Assembly: GCF_002614725.1 (NCBI RefSeq)
Contig: NZ_MRZN01000002.1
Coordinates: 62,001 to 126,000, forward strand
Origin: Staphylococcus edaphicus
GTDB taxonomy: Bacteria > Bacillota > Bacilli > Staphylococcales > Staphylococcaceae
DNA: 64,000 nucleotides
Reading direction: 5' to 3'
Below, in pieces: positions 1 through 10,767 of this stretch. The notes beneath the pieces are model-generated. The model did no database searches. It was not told the DNA's origin and saw nothing but the letters and a program-made list of their open reading frames with translations. The position numbers were made by a program, and so were the translations under genes. Positions within the stretch are counted from its first letter, which is position 1, and every line of letters starts with the position of its first letter.

Positions 1-243
1 AGATACGATAACGAGCCATAATACAATGATTAAGGATAAACCTGATACGGCCCGATGACTTAATTCAATTATAGTTTGAATTGGTAAATTTTGAGGTAAG
101 AAAGCACCATGACAAAGAGGCCAGTCAGATCCACAACCATCTGCCGAACCGGTCTTTGTTACCAATGCGCCACCAAGTTGAACAAAAGCCATAATGACTG
201 TTGCTATCACAGATAACCATTTTAGGTTTTTTTTGCTAAACAA
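1..243 (-). CDS. ctaA: Heme A synthase CtaA, N-terminal part (cut by window edge)
   Basis: CtaA oxidises heme O to heme A in the membrane for aa3-type oxidases. The visible 81 residues read LFSKKNLKW, a first membrane segment, then [12 protein letters not shown] and [12 protein letters not shown]. The two cysteines of the first extracellular loop and the HR pair are typical of the CtaA/Cox15 family. A TTG start at 241-243 is chosen because a G-rich ribosome site (247-252) lies just upstream and the N-terminus then aligns with family members. It is transcribed divergently from ctaB, which makes the CtaA substrate heme O. The C-terminal part lies left of the window. Confidence 0.93.
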   Translation of the reverse strand, partial: MFSKKNLKWLSVIATVIMAFVQLGGALVTKTGSADGCGSDWPLCHGAFLPQNLPIQTIIELSHRAVSGLSLIIVLWLVIVS

Positions 244-517
244 GAAGTAACCCCCCACTTTAAATATATAGCGTTTGAGAAATTCAATGACCACATATTA
301 TTAATTAAGCCACATAATAGTAGTTATAAATCTCATTAATATATTTTATGTTCATAAATCTTAAATTTAATTATAACAATAAATGCCAAATAAAATGTGT
401 CACAAAAATGACTTTTTATTAATGTCGATAAAGTGTCACAAATATCTTCGCATTAATGTAGTCAATCGAACAAAATTAATATATCATTGAATTATATGAA
501 AAAATAGGAGGGAAATT

Positions 518-1429
518 ATGAACAAAGAACAAACTTTGGCACATAATTCTAGCCGCATCACTTTTAAAGAGTTGCAGCAAATTATTAAAATGGGATTAGT
601 TCAAGGCAATCTCATCCCTGCATTTGCTGGATCATGGTTAGCAATTGTGTTGGCAAATCATTCCTTCCTCTCGTCAATACCACAAATCTTAATGATGTTA
701 GTGGGCTCTACGTTAATTATGGGGGGCGCATGTGCTTTAAATAATTACTATGATCAAGATATTGACAGTATCATGCCAAGTAAACAACAGAGACCTACAG
801 TTAATGAAAGAATTTCAAATAGAAATTTATTAATTCTCAGCTTTGGAATGATGCTTATAGGGGAAGCATTACTATTTGCACTAAACATACCATCAGGTGT
901 TATTGGCTTGTTAGGTATTGTGGGATATGTATCATTTTACTCTATTTGGTCTAAAAGACACACAGTTTGGAATACAGTAATCGGTAGTTTTCCTGGGGCA
1001 GTGCCACCGTTAATTGGTTGGACGGCAATAGAAGGAAACATTAGTCTAGTTGCAGTTGCACTATTCTTAGTTATTTTCTGTTGGCAACCAATTCATTTTT
1101 ATGCGTTAGCTATTAAGCGTAAAGATGAATATGCATTAGCAAATATTCCGATGTTACCATCAGTTAAAGGATATAACCGTACGAGAGTAAGTATGTTTAT
1201 ATGGTTAGTCATTTTATTACCATTACCTTTTTTATTGAGTAGCTTAGGTACCACATTTATTGTGTTAGCTACTTTATTAAATTTAGGCTGGTTATATCTA
1301 GGATTGACAAGTTTCAAAAAGGATACAGACCAAACTAAATGGGCAACAAAAATGTTTATATATTCACTAAACTATTTAGTTGTTTTTTTCGTTCTAGTTG
1401 TTGTCATATCGCTAATTCAAATGTTTTAA
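518..1429 (+). CDS. ctaB: Protoheme IX farnesyltransferase (heme O synthase)
   Basis: CtaB transfers a farnesyl group to heme B, giving heme O, the precursor of heme A. The 303 aa are polytopic (about nine membrane segments). The UbiA-family motif NNYYDQDID sits at residues 75-83, and the second conserved loop [19 protein letters not shown] is near 195-214. The ATG at 518 follows a strong AGGAGGG site. The gene heads a ctaB-ctaM pair and is divergent from ctaA across a 274-bp promoter region. Length and motifs match the family. Confidence 0.96.
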   Translation: MNKEQTLAHNSSRITFKELQQIIKMGLVQGNLIPAFAGSWLAIVLANHSFLSSIPQILMMLVGSTLIMGGACALNNYYDQDIDSIMPSKQQRPTVNERISNRNLLILSFGMMLIGEALLFALNIPSGVIGLLGIVGYVSFYSIWSKRHTVWNTVIGSFPGAVPPLIGWTAIEGNISLVAVALFLVIFCWQPIHFYALAIKRKDEYALANIPMLPSVKGYNRTRVSMFIWLVILLPLPFLLSSLGTTFIVLATLLNLGWLYLGLTSFKKDTDQTKWATKMFIYSLNYLVVFFVLVVVISLIQMF

Positions 1430-1453
1430 TAATTTATGATAAGGATGTATTAA

Positions 1454-1915
1454 ATGAACTTACCAATTTTACCTACAATCAGTACAAGCTTTATTGTGAT
1501 TAGTGCAATCCTTGTTGCAATAGGGTGGCGCCAAATTTGGAAAAGAAAAATTGAAAGTCATAAAAAAGTAATGCTTTGCGCTGCATTTTTTGCACTAGCA
1601 TTCTTTATTATTTATGCTTCGAGAACAATTTTTATAGGTAATACTGCTTTTGGTGGTCCAGATTCAATTAAAATTTATTATACAATATTCTTAGTCTTCC
1701 ATATTAATTTAGCAACAATCGGTGGAATATTAGGCATTGTACAAATCGTTACTGCTTTTAAAGATAAATTTAAAGTACATAGATTTGTTGGACCTATTGC
1801 GTCAATCATATGGTTCTTCACAGCCATCACAGGTGTGGCTGTCTATCTATTACTTTATGTATTTTATCCAGGTGGCGATACGACTTCGCTCATCAAAGCG
1901 ACATTTGGATTATAA
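1454..1915 (+). CDS. ctaM: CtaM-like DUF420 membrane protein
   Basis: This 153-aa protein has four to five hydrophobic segments and the conserved His-containing segment VFHINLATIGGILGI around residues 79-93. It matches the DUF420 family, whose staphylococcal member CtaM is needed for a working aa3-type quinol oxidase. It lies 24 bp after ctaB with an AAGGATG ribosome site, so it is probably in the same transcript. A perfect 15-bp hairpin follows. The symbol rests on family and position; biochemical role is inferred. Confidence 0.85.
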   Translation: MNLPILPTISTSFIVISAILVAIGWRQIWKRKIESHKKVMLCAAFFALAFFIIYASRTIFIGNTAFGGPDSIKIYYTIFLVFHINLATIGGILGIVQIVTAFKDKFKVHRFVGPIASIIWFFTAITGVAVYLLLYVFYPGGDTTSLIKATFGL

Positions 1916-1965
1916 AAAATCAAAAATAAAGCGTTAGTTTTTACCTAAATAAAAGGCATATAGCG

Positions 1966-1999
1966 AAGGTGAGCAATCTTTATAAAGATTGCTCACCTT
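1966..1999. terminator. Bidirectional terminator between ctaM and the UvrA-like gene
   Basis: A perfect 15-bp inverted repeat beginning AAGGTGAGCAATCTT closes a TATA loop and is flanked by T- and A-rich sequence. It lies between convergent genes and can serve both. Confidence 0.85.
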
Positions 2000-2018
2000 T
2001 TAGTTTATAAAGTATAGG

Positions 2019-4283
2019 TTAAGATGAAGACGACACATATCTTTTTAAATATTTTGCAGTGATGGACGATTTTACCTTTAATAAGCCACGTGGTTCGCCT
2101 TGATAAAGTAATTTCCCACCTTTTTCACCAGCAAAAGGTCCAATATCAATAAGCCAATCGGCATGTGTCATCATCGTTAGATTGTGTTCTATTATAATTA
2201 CAGTGTTGTGTGCTTCAATGAGACGCTTAAAACAATCCATTAATATAGGAATATCGTCTTCATGTAAACCCGTAGTAGGTTCATCAAAAACAAAGGTATG
2301 ATGCTGCACAGTTTTAGTTAAGTATTTACTTAATTTGACTCTTTGTATCTCACCACCCGATAATGTATCCAAGGTCTGTCCTAAAGTCATATAGTTTAAA
2401 CCCGTAGATTTCAGTGCTTGGAGTGGTTGAGCGATAAAATCATTTTTTTTGAAAAAAGTGATTGATTCATCAACGGTTAAAGCTAATATATCTGCTATAT
2501 TCAAACCATCTATTTTAGCATCCAATACTTCTGGATTGTATCGTTTACCATGACAAATATCACATATTTGTGTGAAATCTGGCATAAAGGCTAATTCTGT
2601 TTTGATGATTCCCTTACCATGACATTCGGGGCATGCCCCTTCAGAATTGTAACTGAATAATGATTTTTTTAGGCCGGTTGCTTCACTAAAATAAGACCGT
2701 ACATCATCAAATATGTTTAAATAAGTAAGTAAATTAGAACGGCTCGAAGCATGTGCAGGTTTTTGATTTATAAAAATAGTATCTTCTACTTGCTTTAAAC
2801 CTGAATGAACCAATGAACTTTTACCAGATCCTGCAACACCAGTAACGACAGTCATTGCATGTTGAGGGATTTTTACAGAAACATCTTTAATATTATTACA
2901 TGAAATATGTGATAAGTGCATATAATTTAAATCGCTTAAATTAGGTGATTTCAAGTGATGTGTTCGACCTAATGCATCTCCAGTATGTGTGTCCGAGTTT
3001 AATAAATCATTATAAGTACCAGTAAAAGTAATTTCACCACCATGTTTACCAGCTAATGGTCCTAAATCTATAATGTGGTCAGCTATTTTGATAACGTCTG
3101 GGTCATGTTCAACAACTAACACAGTATTTCCTTTATCTTTCAAAGATTGAATGATTTCATTGATTCGTTGGATATCATCTGGATGGAGGCCAATACTTGG
3201 TTCATCAATGATATATACCAAATCACTTAAAGCACTGTTTAAATGTCTAATTAATTTAATTCTTTGTGATTCACCACCTGATAAAGTGGTCGTTTCTCGG
3301 GATAAAGTTAAGTAATTTAATCCAATATAACTCAGAGCTTCTAATTGTTGTTGTAACGGCTCAATAATGACATTTGCCTTTGGTGAATCAATGTCTGCTA
3401 TGAATTTTAAAGCATCATCGATGGATAAATTTGTGAAATCAGCAATATCTAAGTTATTAATTTTACATGTTAAGACAGAAGGGTTAAGTCTTTTACCATG
3501 ACAATCTGGACATTTTTTAGAAGTTACCACTCTATCAATTGCATCTCTGAATTTATTTTTCTCAAAGTTGTCATTTAATAAAAATGAACGTCTAAATCTA
3601 TGGATAAGCCCCTCAAACTTTGCAGTTCTAGGCCAGTTATCTGGTGGATGCTTTATTTTAGTTGGTTTGGTATATAGCAACGTATCTAGTTCTTCTTTAG
3701 TATAGTCTTTTAACTTTTTATCATTATCAAACAAACCAGAATATAAGTAACGTTTACCTCGCCAACTATCGGGCCTGAAAGATGGGAAACGAATGGCATC
3801 TTCATTGAGTGATTTATTAAAATCTAATAACTCATTTAAATCAATATCTTCAACATAGCCAAGTCCTGAGCACGTTTCGCACATACCTTTAGGATTGTTG
3901 AAAGAAAATATATCAGAGTATCCAACAAAGGGTTCACCAATTCGTGACCAAAGTAATCTAACTGATGCGTAAATATCAGAGATTGTACCAACCGTTGAGC
4001 GCGAATTTCCTCCTAACCTTTTTTGATTTATAATCATTGCAACTGGTAAATGCTCTATTAAGTCGACATTTGGCTTTGAAAATTGAGCTAATTGATGCTG
4101 TATGTATGTTGAATAAGTTTCATTTAAGAGACGTTCAGACTCAGCCGCAATCGTATTAAATACTAATGAAGATTTACCTGAGCCAGAACGCCCCGTGAAT
4201 ACAGTTATTTGATGTTTGGGTATATCAACAGAAATATTTTTTAAATTATTTTGATTTGCACCGTGTATACGTATCATTGACAT
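2019..4283 (-). CDS. UvrA-like ABC ATPase (excinuclease subunit A paralogue)
   Basis: The 754 aa hold two ABC ATPase halves. Walker A motifs are GRSGSGKSS (residues 31-39) and GVAGSGKSS (about 478-486); LSGGE signature motifs occur in both halves. Four CxxC zinc-type clusters are visible (CETCSGLG, CPDCHGKR, CPECHGKG, CDICHGKR). True UvrA is about 940 aa; the shorter length suggests loss of the UvrB-interaction insert, as in UvrA2/DrrC-like proteins linked to tolerance of DNA-binding drugs. It is a single gene between ctaM and the CAP-domain gene, with its own upstream region. A role in excision repair proper is not supported; drug or damage tolerance is inference. Confidence 0.88.
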   Translation of the reverse strand: MSMIRIHGANQNNLKNISVDIPKHQITVFTGRSGSGKSSLVFNTIAAESERLLNETYSTYIQHQLAQFSKPNVDLIEHLPVAMIINQKRLGGNSRSTVGTISDIYASVRLLWSRIGEPFVGYSDIFSFNNPKGMCETCSGLGYVEDIDLNELLDFNKSLNEDAIRFPSFRPDSWRGKRYLYSGLFDNDKKLKDYTKEELDTLLYTKPTKIKHPPDNWPRTAKFEGLIHRFRRSFLLNDNFEKNKFRDAIDRVVTSKKCPDCHGKRLNPSVLTCKINNLDIADFTNLSIDDALKFIADIDSPKANVIIEPLQQQLEALSYIGLNYLTLSRETTTLSGGESQRIKLIRHLNSALSDLVYIIDEPSIGLHPDDIQRINEIIQSLKDKGNTVLVVEHDPDVIKIADHIIDLGPLAGKHGGEITFTGTYNDLLNSDTHTGDALGRTHHLKSPNLSDLNYMHLSHISCNNIKDVSVKIPQHAMTVVTGVAGSGKSSLVHSGLKQVEDTIFINQKPAHASSRSNLLTYLNIFDDVRSYFSEATGLKKSLFSYNSEGACPECHGKGIIKTELAFMPDFTQICDICHGKRYNPEVLDAKIDGLNIADILALTVDESITFFKKNDFIAQPLQALKSTGLNYMTLGQTLDTLSGGEIQRVKLSKYLTKTVQHHTFVFDEPTTGLHEDDIPILMDCFKRLIEAHNTVIIIEHNLTMMTHADWLIDIGPFAGEKGGKLLYQGEPRGLLKVKSSITAKYLKRYVSSSS

Positions 4284-4470
4284 TCATTTTCACCTCTATT
4301 ATTACTATACCCAAAATTAAGTTGTGTATGACTAAGGTTTAGAAAAAGTATGAAGATGAATATTGCATGTCATATTTAACCATATACACTTAAAATTGTA
4401 ACGACATGCCTTGCTTGTGATATATTGAAACATGTACAATAAATGAAAGAGAATAATAGGTGGGTGAGCG

Positions 4471-5520
4471 ATGAAAAAATTAATAATTAAAATTATAGGT
4501 GTGTTGTTATTAATATGTTTCTTGATTTATCTTTTTTACTCACCTCGATTAAAGTTTGATGTTCTGGAAAATCCCAATAAAGATGCGACAAAGACAACTC
4601 AAAATAAAGTGCCCAATACGAATGAGGAATCAGTTGAAAATTCTATGCCCAAAGAAGGTATAGGGACCTGGGTAGGTCAAAATCTTAAAAAACTTACAGA
4701 TACGTATGGACAAGCTGAAAGGGTTTATTCATATAAAGGTGATTTTAAAAATTACATTTTTAAAAAACATAACCAATATTATCTTGTTACTACAAAACAT
4801 AATATTATTAGATCAGTGTATGCAACGGGCAAAGCAGCAAAGGTAAACCCATTAAAAATTTCTGATAATGCATCACATGTATTTGAAAAATACAGTATTA
4901 ATCCTGAACCGACAATTAAAGTTGACGGTAAGCAATATGAATTAGAATTATCTGATTCAGATATGAAGACGCAAACACTTATAAAATTCAAAGATGTTTA
5001 TGCGCAGGTTTATATTGATCAACAGTCCAATGAAATTGTGGCTGTTCGATTTTTAGACAATGAAGCATTGGCAGCATTTAAACCGTATCAAATGTTAAGC
5101 TCTAAAGGAGACAAAGAAGTTCAAAGTAATCACGATGATTTACCTTACGAACAAAATGCTAATCAATTAATGACTTTATATGAAATTACCAACGAGATGA
5201 GAAAGCTAAAAGATGCTAAGCCGCTTACTGTAAATAACGATATAGCTCACATCGCATCATTTAACTTGTATGAAGCAACAGGTACTGATAGCGTGGAGTT
5301 TACTGAAGATGCTTTAAAACAACAGCTAAATGATCAAGACATACCATTTTTATCTACAAGTCAAAATGTAGGATATGATTTTAACGATGTGCCAACGTTA
5401 ATACATAGTTGGTTAAACTCTGATATTCATAGATCAAGAATGCTCAATTCGAAATATAATGAAATGGGTGGTGAGGTAACTAACGGTTATTACACACTCA
5501 TTTTTGTAGAAGATAAATAG
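4471..5520 (+). CDS. Membrane-anchored CAP (SCP/PR1) domain protein, YlbC-like
   Basis: The 349 aa begin with one N-terminal membrane segment (residues 5-24), then a Thr/Asn-rich linker. Next comes a CAP-associated region (about 60-190, starting GTWVGQNLKKL), and a C-terminal CAP domain (about 225-345) with HIASFNLYEA, SQNVGYDF and SWLNSDIHRSRML. The ATG follows GGTGGGTGAGCG. Together with ylbF and ylbG nearby this resembles the Bacillus ylbC-F-G region. The domain faces outside; substrate and function are unknown. Confidence 0.85.
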   Translation: MKKLIIKIIGVLLLICFLIYLFYSPRLKFDVLENPNKDATKTTQNKVPNTNEESVENSMPKEGIGTWVGQNLKKLTDTYGQAERVYSYKGDFKNYIFKKHNQYYLVTTKHNIIRSVYATGKAAKVNPLKISDNASHVFEKYSINPEPTIKVDGKQYELELSDSDMKTQTLIKFKDVYAQVYIDQQSNEIVAVRFLDNEALAAFKPYQMLSSKGDKEVQSNHDDLPYEQNANQLMTLYEITNEMRKLKDAKPLTVNNDIAHIASFNLYEATGTDSVEFTEDALKQQLNDQDIPFLSTSQNVGYDFNDVPTLIHSWLNSDIHRSRMLNSKYNEMGGEVTNGYYTLIFVEDK

Positions 5521-5537
5521 AAAGGTGATTGATAGCG

Positions 5538-5972
5538 ATGATTACAGAAGAAACTTTATCAGTGCTTGATGAAATCGAAACACTTAGTGATAAAATATTG
5601 GAATCTCGATTATATAAGGCGTATAAAGCAGCTGAACAAGCATTGGCAGATGATGATGAAGCACATCTACTATATCAATCTTTTTTGAAATCTAAAGATA
5701 AATACGATGAGATTATGCGGTTTGGGAAATATCATCCTGATTATCAAAGTGTGATGTTAGATACGCGTAAACGTAAACGTGCTTATGAGATGCTTGATGT
5801 AGTGATGGATTATAAACAAAAAGAAGTTGCATTACAAGAACTCATTGATCAGGTCATTGTGAAGATTGCATATGCAGTATCTGAAAATGTAAAGATCGAA
5901 GCGGGTAACCCGTTTTTCCAAAAGGAAACAGGTGGCTGTGCGACTGGCGGTTCATGCAGTTGTTCATTATAA
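5538..5972 (+). CDS. ylbF: YlbF/YmcA-family regulator of RNA processing
   Basis: The 144-aa helical protein starts MITEETLSVLDEIETLSDKI and ends in a Cys-rich tail CATGGSCSCSL. This is the YlbF (com_ylbF) family, which in Bacillus forms the iron-sulfur Y-complex with YmcA and YaaT that acts with RNase Y. The ATG at 5538 is preferred over an in-frame TTG at 5529 because AAAGGTGA lies 9 bp before it. It follows the CAP gene by 17 bp and is probably co-transcribed. Confidence 0.88.
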   Translation: MITEETLSVLDEIETLSDKILESRLYKAYKAAEQALADDDEAHLLYQSFLKSKDKYDEIMRFGKYHPDYQSVMLDTRKRKRAYEMLDVVMDYKQKEVALQELIDQVIVKIAYAVSENVKIEAGNPFFQKETGGCATGGSCSCSL

Positions 5973-5992
5973 GACGTTAAAAATGATCTAAT

Positions 5993-6110
5993 CAAAGAGG
6001 CTGGGACATAATTAATACGTCCCAGCCTTCTATCATACTTGCCGGGGTGAGACGAGGAAATCTTTTTAATATAATAAGATTTCAGTCCCACTCCCTTTTG
6101 CTATAAAATA
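5993..6110. repeat. Intergenic hairpin plus staphylococcal dispersed element
   Basis: An inverted repeat GAGGCTGGGAC ... GTCCCAGCCT forms a strong hairpin directly after ylbF and can terminate it. It is followed by a second arm pair, GAAATCTTTT with AAGATTTC, then CAGTCCCACTCCC. Related copies occur at 23950-24065 and, in part, at 9260-9313, 9430-9482 and 46400-46460, so this is a dispersed intergenic family. Confidence 0.65.
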
Positions 6111-6198
6111 ACTTACTTTATATCAATATGAGTATGGTTTTAAAATGAGTTATTGTAAAAGTAAATTTCACTTCAAAAAAATGTTGCTGTTCTCAATG

Positions 6199-7122
6199 TT
6201 ATTTACGATGCGTTTGTTTAAATCTTTGTGCTAAATCTGGTCTATCGGTAACCAAGGTATGGGCGCCATAAAATATTAGATCAGTCATCATATCTAGATT
6301 GTTAATACCATAATAGCCAGGTATGATATTTCGTTCATTTAACCATTGTATAAATCTTGGTGATGTTAATTTGATGCCTTTAAAAGAAACGGGCATCTGA
6401 AAAGTATTAGCTTTAGGTTGAAACGTGTGGCCAAGCCCTGTGAAAAATTTTAAAACGCCTTCAGCTACTTCTTTTTGACTTGCACCAATAGCTACAGTGC
6501 CCTGACTTATTAAATTAAAGCGTTCAATTTGTTTATCATGGAAACTTGTAACTAGAATACGCTTTTGGGCTTGTTGCGCAACAATGAGATTATAAATAAT
6601 TTCTGGAGCTAATTGGCCTTCTATGTTATCAGGCGTATCTTTCAAATCAACATTAATAAGTTGCTTTGGATATAATTCTAATAGCTCATCAAACGAAAGT
6701 ATTTTGGCATCTTTATGTCCACGGAAAGGCCTAACGCCATTTATATCAATGTATTGAAAGGCGGCGTCTAGTTGTTTCAATTCTGCTAATGTATGTTCAG
6801 CTACTTTACCAGACCCATTTGTAGTGCGGTCGACAGTAGCGTCATGAAACACTACAAGTTGATGATCTTTAGTGAGTCTTACATCAATTTCAAAACCATC
6901 TATATCATGTGTGACTGCATTATCAAAGGCAAGTTTGGTATGCTCTGGTCTGACAGCCATACCACCTCGGTGAGCGAAAATATATGGCGCTTTTTTAGAA
7001 AAGAAAGGTGGTATACTTTGATTACGTGGTTGCGCTTTATATTTAGTAATAAAAAATAAACTGCCAACCAAGCCGACTGTACCTAAAAAACTACCTTTAA
7101 TCATTTTATTGAATTTTGCCAC
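6199..7122 (-). CDS. Glycerophosphodiester phosphodiesterase family protein
   Basis: GDPDs hydrolyse glycerophosphodiesters to glycerol-3-phosphate and an alcohol. The 307 aa have an N-terminal hydrophobic anchor (about 10-26), then the TIM-barrel GDPD motifs: HRGG at 51-54, E60, EIDVRLTKD (E78, D80) and FHD with H93. The catalytic pair H51/H93 and metal ligands are present. It is convergent with ylbF and divergent from ylbG. The anchor suggests action at the outer face of the membrane; exact substrate is not shown. Confidence 0.9.
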   Translation of the reverse strand: MAKFNKMIKGSFLGTVGLVGSLFFITKYKAQPRNQSIPPFFSKKAPYIFAHRGGMAVRPEHTKLAFDNAVTHDIDGFEIDVRLTKDHQLVVFHDATVDRTTNGSGKVAEHTLAELKQLDAAFQYIDINGVRPFRGHKDAKILSFDELLELYPKQLINVDLKDTPDNIEGQLAPEIIYNLIVAQQAQKRILVTSFHDKQIERFNLISQGTVAIGASQKEVAEGVLKFFTGLGHTFQPKANTFQMPVSFKGIKLTSPRFIQWLNERNIIPGYYGINNLDMMTDLIFYGAHTLVTDRPDLAQRFKQTHRK

Positions 7123-7254
7123 GAGCCATCCTCCTTTATTTTTGTGTATATAGAGTAATATAGCAAAAGTTAAAGTTACTTCAAAATAATTGTTATTTAT
7201 AAAATGAAAAAGTCGTGATATTATATAATGGCTAATAAATGGAGTGATAAATAA

Positions 7255-7506
7255 ATGAATATGATACCGAGAACAAGTTTAATTATATATTTAAAACATA
7301 TGAAGCATGAAAGACAAGTACGTAAATTTGGTCATATCGTAAATACAAATAGACAAGAACGATTTGTTGTTATGTATATTAATGAAAATGAAGCTGACCA
7401 AATTGTTGATAAATTAATGAGGTTAAAATATGTGAAACATGTTGAAGGTTCTCCATATAAATATTTGAAAAAAACCTATGAGAAAGAACAACATGAATTT
7501 ATATAA
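7255..7506 (+). CDS. ylbG: YlbG (DUF2129) small protein
   Basis: The 83-aa basic protein starts [20 protein letters not shown] and contains [19 protein letters not shown] and the closing KHVEGSPY, matching the DUF2129/YlbG family. The ATG at 7255 follows GGAGTGATAA. Function is unknown. In Bacillus ylbF and ylbG are adjacent; here the GDPD gene lies between them. Confidence 0.86.
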   Translation: MNMIPRTSLIIYLKHMKHERQVRKFGHIVNTNRQERFVVMYINENEADQIVDKLMRLKYVKHVEGSPYKYLKKTYEKEQHEFI

Positions 7507-7572
7507 TTTAAAATTCATGGCATTACGCACTTTAAACTATACAAGTATTTAAATATAATGATTAATTCTAAA

Positions 7573-7615
7573 AAGCCACAATAGTACAAAATTTGACTAC
7601 GGTGGCTTATTTGTT
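7573..7615. terminator. Terminator after ylbG
   Basis: AAGCCAC pairs with GTGGCTT, extended by ATAGT/ACTAC-type pairs, followed by TATTTG. It lies between convergent ylbG and the next gene. Confidence 0.6.
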
Positions 7616-7618
7616 TCA

Positions 7619-8008
7619 TTATTGCAACGGCGGAATCCACCTTTGTAAGCGCAAGACACTCGTTAAATAATTAAAGTACAATTCATTATCAGGAAAGAAA
7701 TCTGGCGGTTGGACATCGATTGCTTTTACATCAACATGATATTTTGCAGCTTGATCGTTTATGAGTTCAAATTTTTTATTGGAATCAGGGTAGGGATATT
7801 TAATCGCATTGATCATAATATACATTGCCTGAAAATGGCGTTCACGAGTAGGTTCCATTATAATTGCAACGGATGAACGTTGATTTTCATATTTTGAAGA
7901 ATGAAAATAAACAATGTGGGCTATCCGTTGATAGTTGAATTCAATTAACGTATTGAATTCAAATAAATCTGTAAGGCCTTCTCCGAGTTTTATAAATGAT
8001 TGTTTCAT
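7619..8008 (-). CDS. Conserved staphylococcal protein of unknown function
   Basis: The 129-aa soluble protein starts MKQSFIKLGEGLTDLFEF and ends QRWIPPLQ. I see no catalytic motif and no membrane segment; one mixed alpha/beta domain seems likely. The ATG follows GGAGAGATATG. The same position next to rsmD is occupied by a similar gene in other staphylococci. It is divergent from rsmD, and some start codons upstream of rsmD would overlap it, which argues against the longer rsmD start. Confidence 0.75.
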   Translation of the reverse strand: MKQSFIKLGEGLTDLFEFNTLIEFNYQRIAHIVYFHSSKYENQRSSVAIIMEPTRERHFQAMYIMINAIKYPYPDSNKKFELINDQAAKYHVDVKAIDVQPPDFFPDNELYFNYLTSVLRLQRWIPPLQ

Positions 8009-8078
8009 GAATCATATCTCTCCTTGTCTACAATATGCATTATATAAAAATTATTTTGAGAATGGAAGTGTAAATCAC

Positions 8079-9108
<1,030 letters not shown>

Positions 9109-9111
9109 TAA

Positions 9112-9146
9112 AGAACCACTTACCAACTTGTTGGTTAGTGGTTCTT
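9112..9146 (+). terminator. Terminator after coaD
   Basis: AGAACCACTTACCAAC pairs almost perfectly with GTTGGTTAGTGGTTCT across a short loop. T-rich sequence follows only weakly, and parts of this hairpin recur in the repeat downstream. Confidence 0.65.
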
Positions 9147-9482
9147 ATGCAATTGCAAAGCAATTGTAAACCAAAATACTTACCAACTTGTTGGTTAGTG
9201 GATACACAGTAGCTGACTGAAATCTAAATGCACAAGTAGCGTGATTTTTTAGATTCCTAGTCGACCTTGTGGGGGCGAGAAAACGAAATCAAAAAGATTT
9301 CTGTCTCGCTCCCTTATGCAATTGCAAAGCAATTGTAAACCAAGAGACTTACCAACTTGTTGGTTAGTGGATACACAGTAGCTGACTGAAATCTAAATGC
9401 ACAAGTAGCATGATTTTTTAGATTCCTAATCAGCCTTGTGGAGGAGAGAAAACGAAATCAAAAAGATTTCTGTCTCGCTCCC
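9145..9482. repeat. Two tandem copies of a 169-bp unit
   Basis: Unit 1 starts at 9145 and unit 2 at 9314, both with TTATGCAATTGCAAAGC. Each carries the palindrome CCAACTTGTTGG, the stretch ACACAGTAGCTGACTG, and ends in an inverted repeat GAAATCAAAAAGATTTC followed by TGTCTCGCTCCC. The two copies differ at only a handful of positions. No ORF is seen. This fills the 400-bp gap between coaD and tmcAL. Confidence 0.85.
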
Positions 9483-9507
9483 TTATGACTAATCATCTAT
9501 AGATTGT

Positions 9508-10641
9508 TTAAGCACGTATAACGGGTGTGTTAAAGTCATTTGCAGTTTGTCCTGAGATAAGATTGTAAATTTGAGTTGCATGTATCTCATCAATAAAGAA
9601 ATCAGCAGTTTGTTTGTTAATTTGTGTTATGAAATTTTTATCTGGATATAATTTTTTAAGTTGTTTTATATATTGTTGCCCTTTTTCGGACATGCCTAAT
9701 ATTCGAACAGCATGAACGGATGTAGGTTTGTTTTGTTTTTTGAAATTTAAAAGTATATTCATAAGTAAACGTTGTATATGTGTATAGGTATACCGTTTCG
9801 TTTTTAATATTGTCATTAAATGTTCAAAATTAGTCGCTTGTGAAATGTTTTGAAGTATTCTATTTTCAATGCCTTCACTCATTGTATAGATTTGACTTAA
9901 TGATAGCGCATCATGAGTTAAAATTGCATATTTCAAATAGTTAAATGTATCCTCAACAGATATTTGAGGTGATTCATAATGACTTTGTATCGTATTTGGT
10001 ACGACTTTCTTCCACTGATCATTTTTGTTCAGTAAGGATTTTCGGATAGATGTACCACTAGCAAATTTTTGATTTGAGATTTCACCATCATGATGGGCGC
10101 TTTGTGATCGTGCAATAGTCCAAGGCTGAATCGATGGCGCGTATTTTTGTATTGCCCTCACATAAGATATGCCTAACGTATTATTAGGCGATGAAAGTAA
10201 ATCATTATCAGGAACTAATTCACTTAATATTCTGGGAAAACTTTTGCCTTCTTTTGATTTTGCCAAAAATTGAGGAGACTGTTCCACGTCACTAATGCGA
10301 TCAGCTAATGATAAAAAATCTGTAATTTCACCAGACTCACTACCAAATGATAAATGAGAAACATTTAAATAATCTGCTATTTTCACAGCTGTTTCTGCAA
10401 AATACTGACCGGCAGATATCGATGCATAGGCTGGGAGCTCGACGACGAGATCAACTGCACTCAACGCCATGCGAGTGCGTGTAAATTTATTATAAATAGC
10501 GGGCTGCCCTCTCATCACAAAGTTTCCACTCATGATGGCTATGGATATTTCAGAATCTGTAATTGACTTTGATTGCTGTGCATGGTATAAGTGACCATTG
10601 TGGAAGGGATTATATTCAGTGACTAGTGCAACGCTTTTCAT
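9508..10641 (-). CDS. tmcAL: tRNA(Met) cytidine acetate ligase TmcAL
   Basis: TmcAL (formerly YlbM) uses ATP and acetate to make N4-acetylcytidine at the wobble base of elongator tRNA-Met. The 377 aa begin MKSVALVTEYNPFHNGH, with the nucleotidyltransferase HNGH at 14-17. SAGQYFAETAV, a GSESG turn and the TSIRKSLL loop follow. The ATG at 10641 is preferred over an upstream TTG because AAAGGAAG is correctly spaced. The gene is divergent from yceD. Confidence 0.92.
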   Translation of the reverse strand: MKSVALVTEYNPFHNGHLYHAQQSKSITDSEISIAIMSGNFVMRGQPAIYNKFTRTRMALSAVDLVVELPAYASISAGQYFAETAVKIADYLNVSHLSFGSESGEITDFLSLADRISDVEQSPQFLAKSKEGKSFPRILSELVPDNDLLSSPNNTLGISYVRAIQKYAPSIQPWTIARSQSAHHDGEISNQKFASGTSIRKSLLNKNDQWKKVVPNTIQSHYESPQISVEDTFNYLKYAILTHDALSLSQIYTMSEGIENRILQNISQATNFEHLMTILKTKRYTYTHIQRLLMNILLNFKKQNKPTSVHAVRILGMSEKGQQYIKQLKKLYPDKNFITQINKQTADFFIDEIHATQIYNLISGQTANDFNTPVIRA

Positions 10642-10767
10642 TTGCAATTCTTCCTTTCAGAATTCATTATAGATATTGTAACAGATGTAACTGTGTTAAG
10701 AAAAAATCTTGACAACTTATATCTATAAAGTTAAAATAAATTTTGTGCTTGTTAGAGGTGAAGCCAT

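Noticed and set aside
7935..8078. Longer N-terminus for RsmD
   Set aside because: It would overlap the opposite gene and does not resemble the family start; ATG 8079 gives the standard MRVISG N-terminus.
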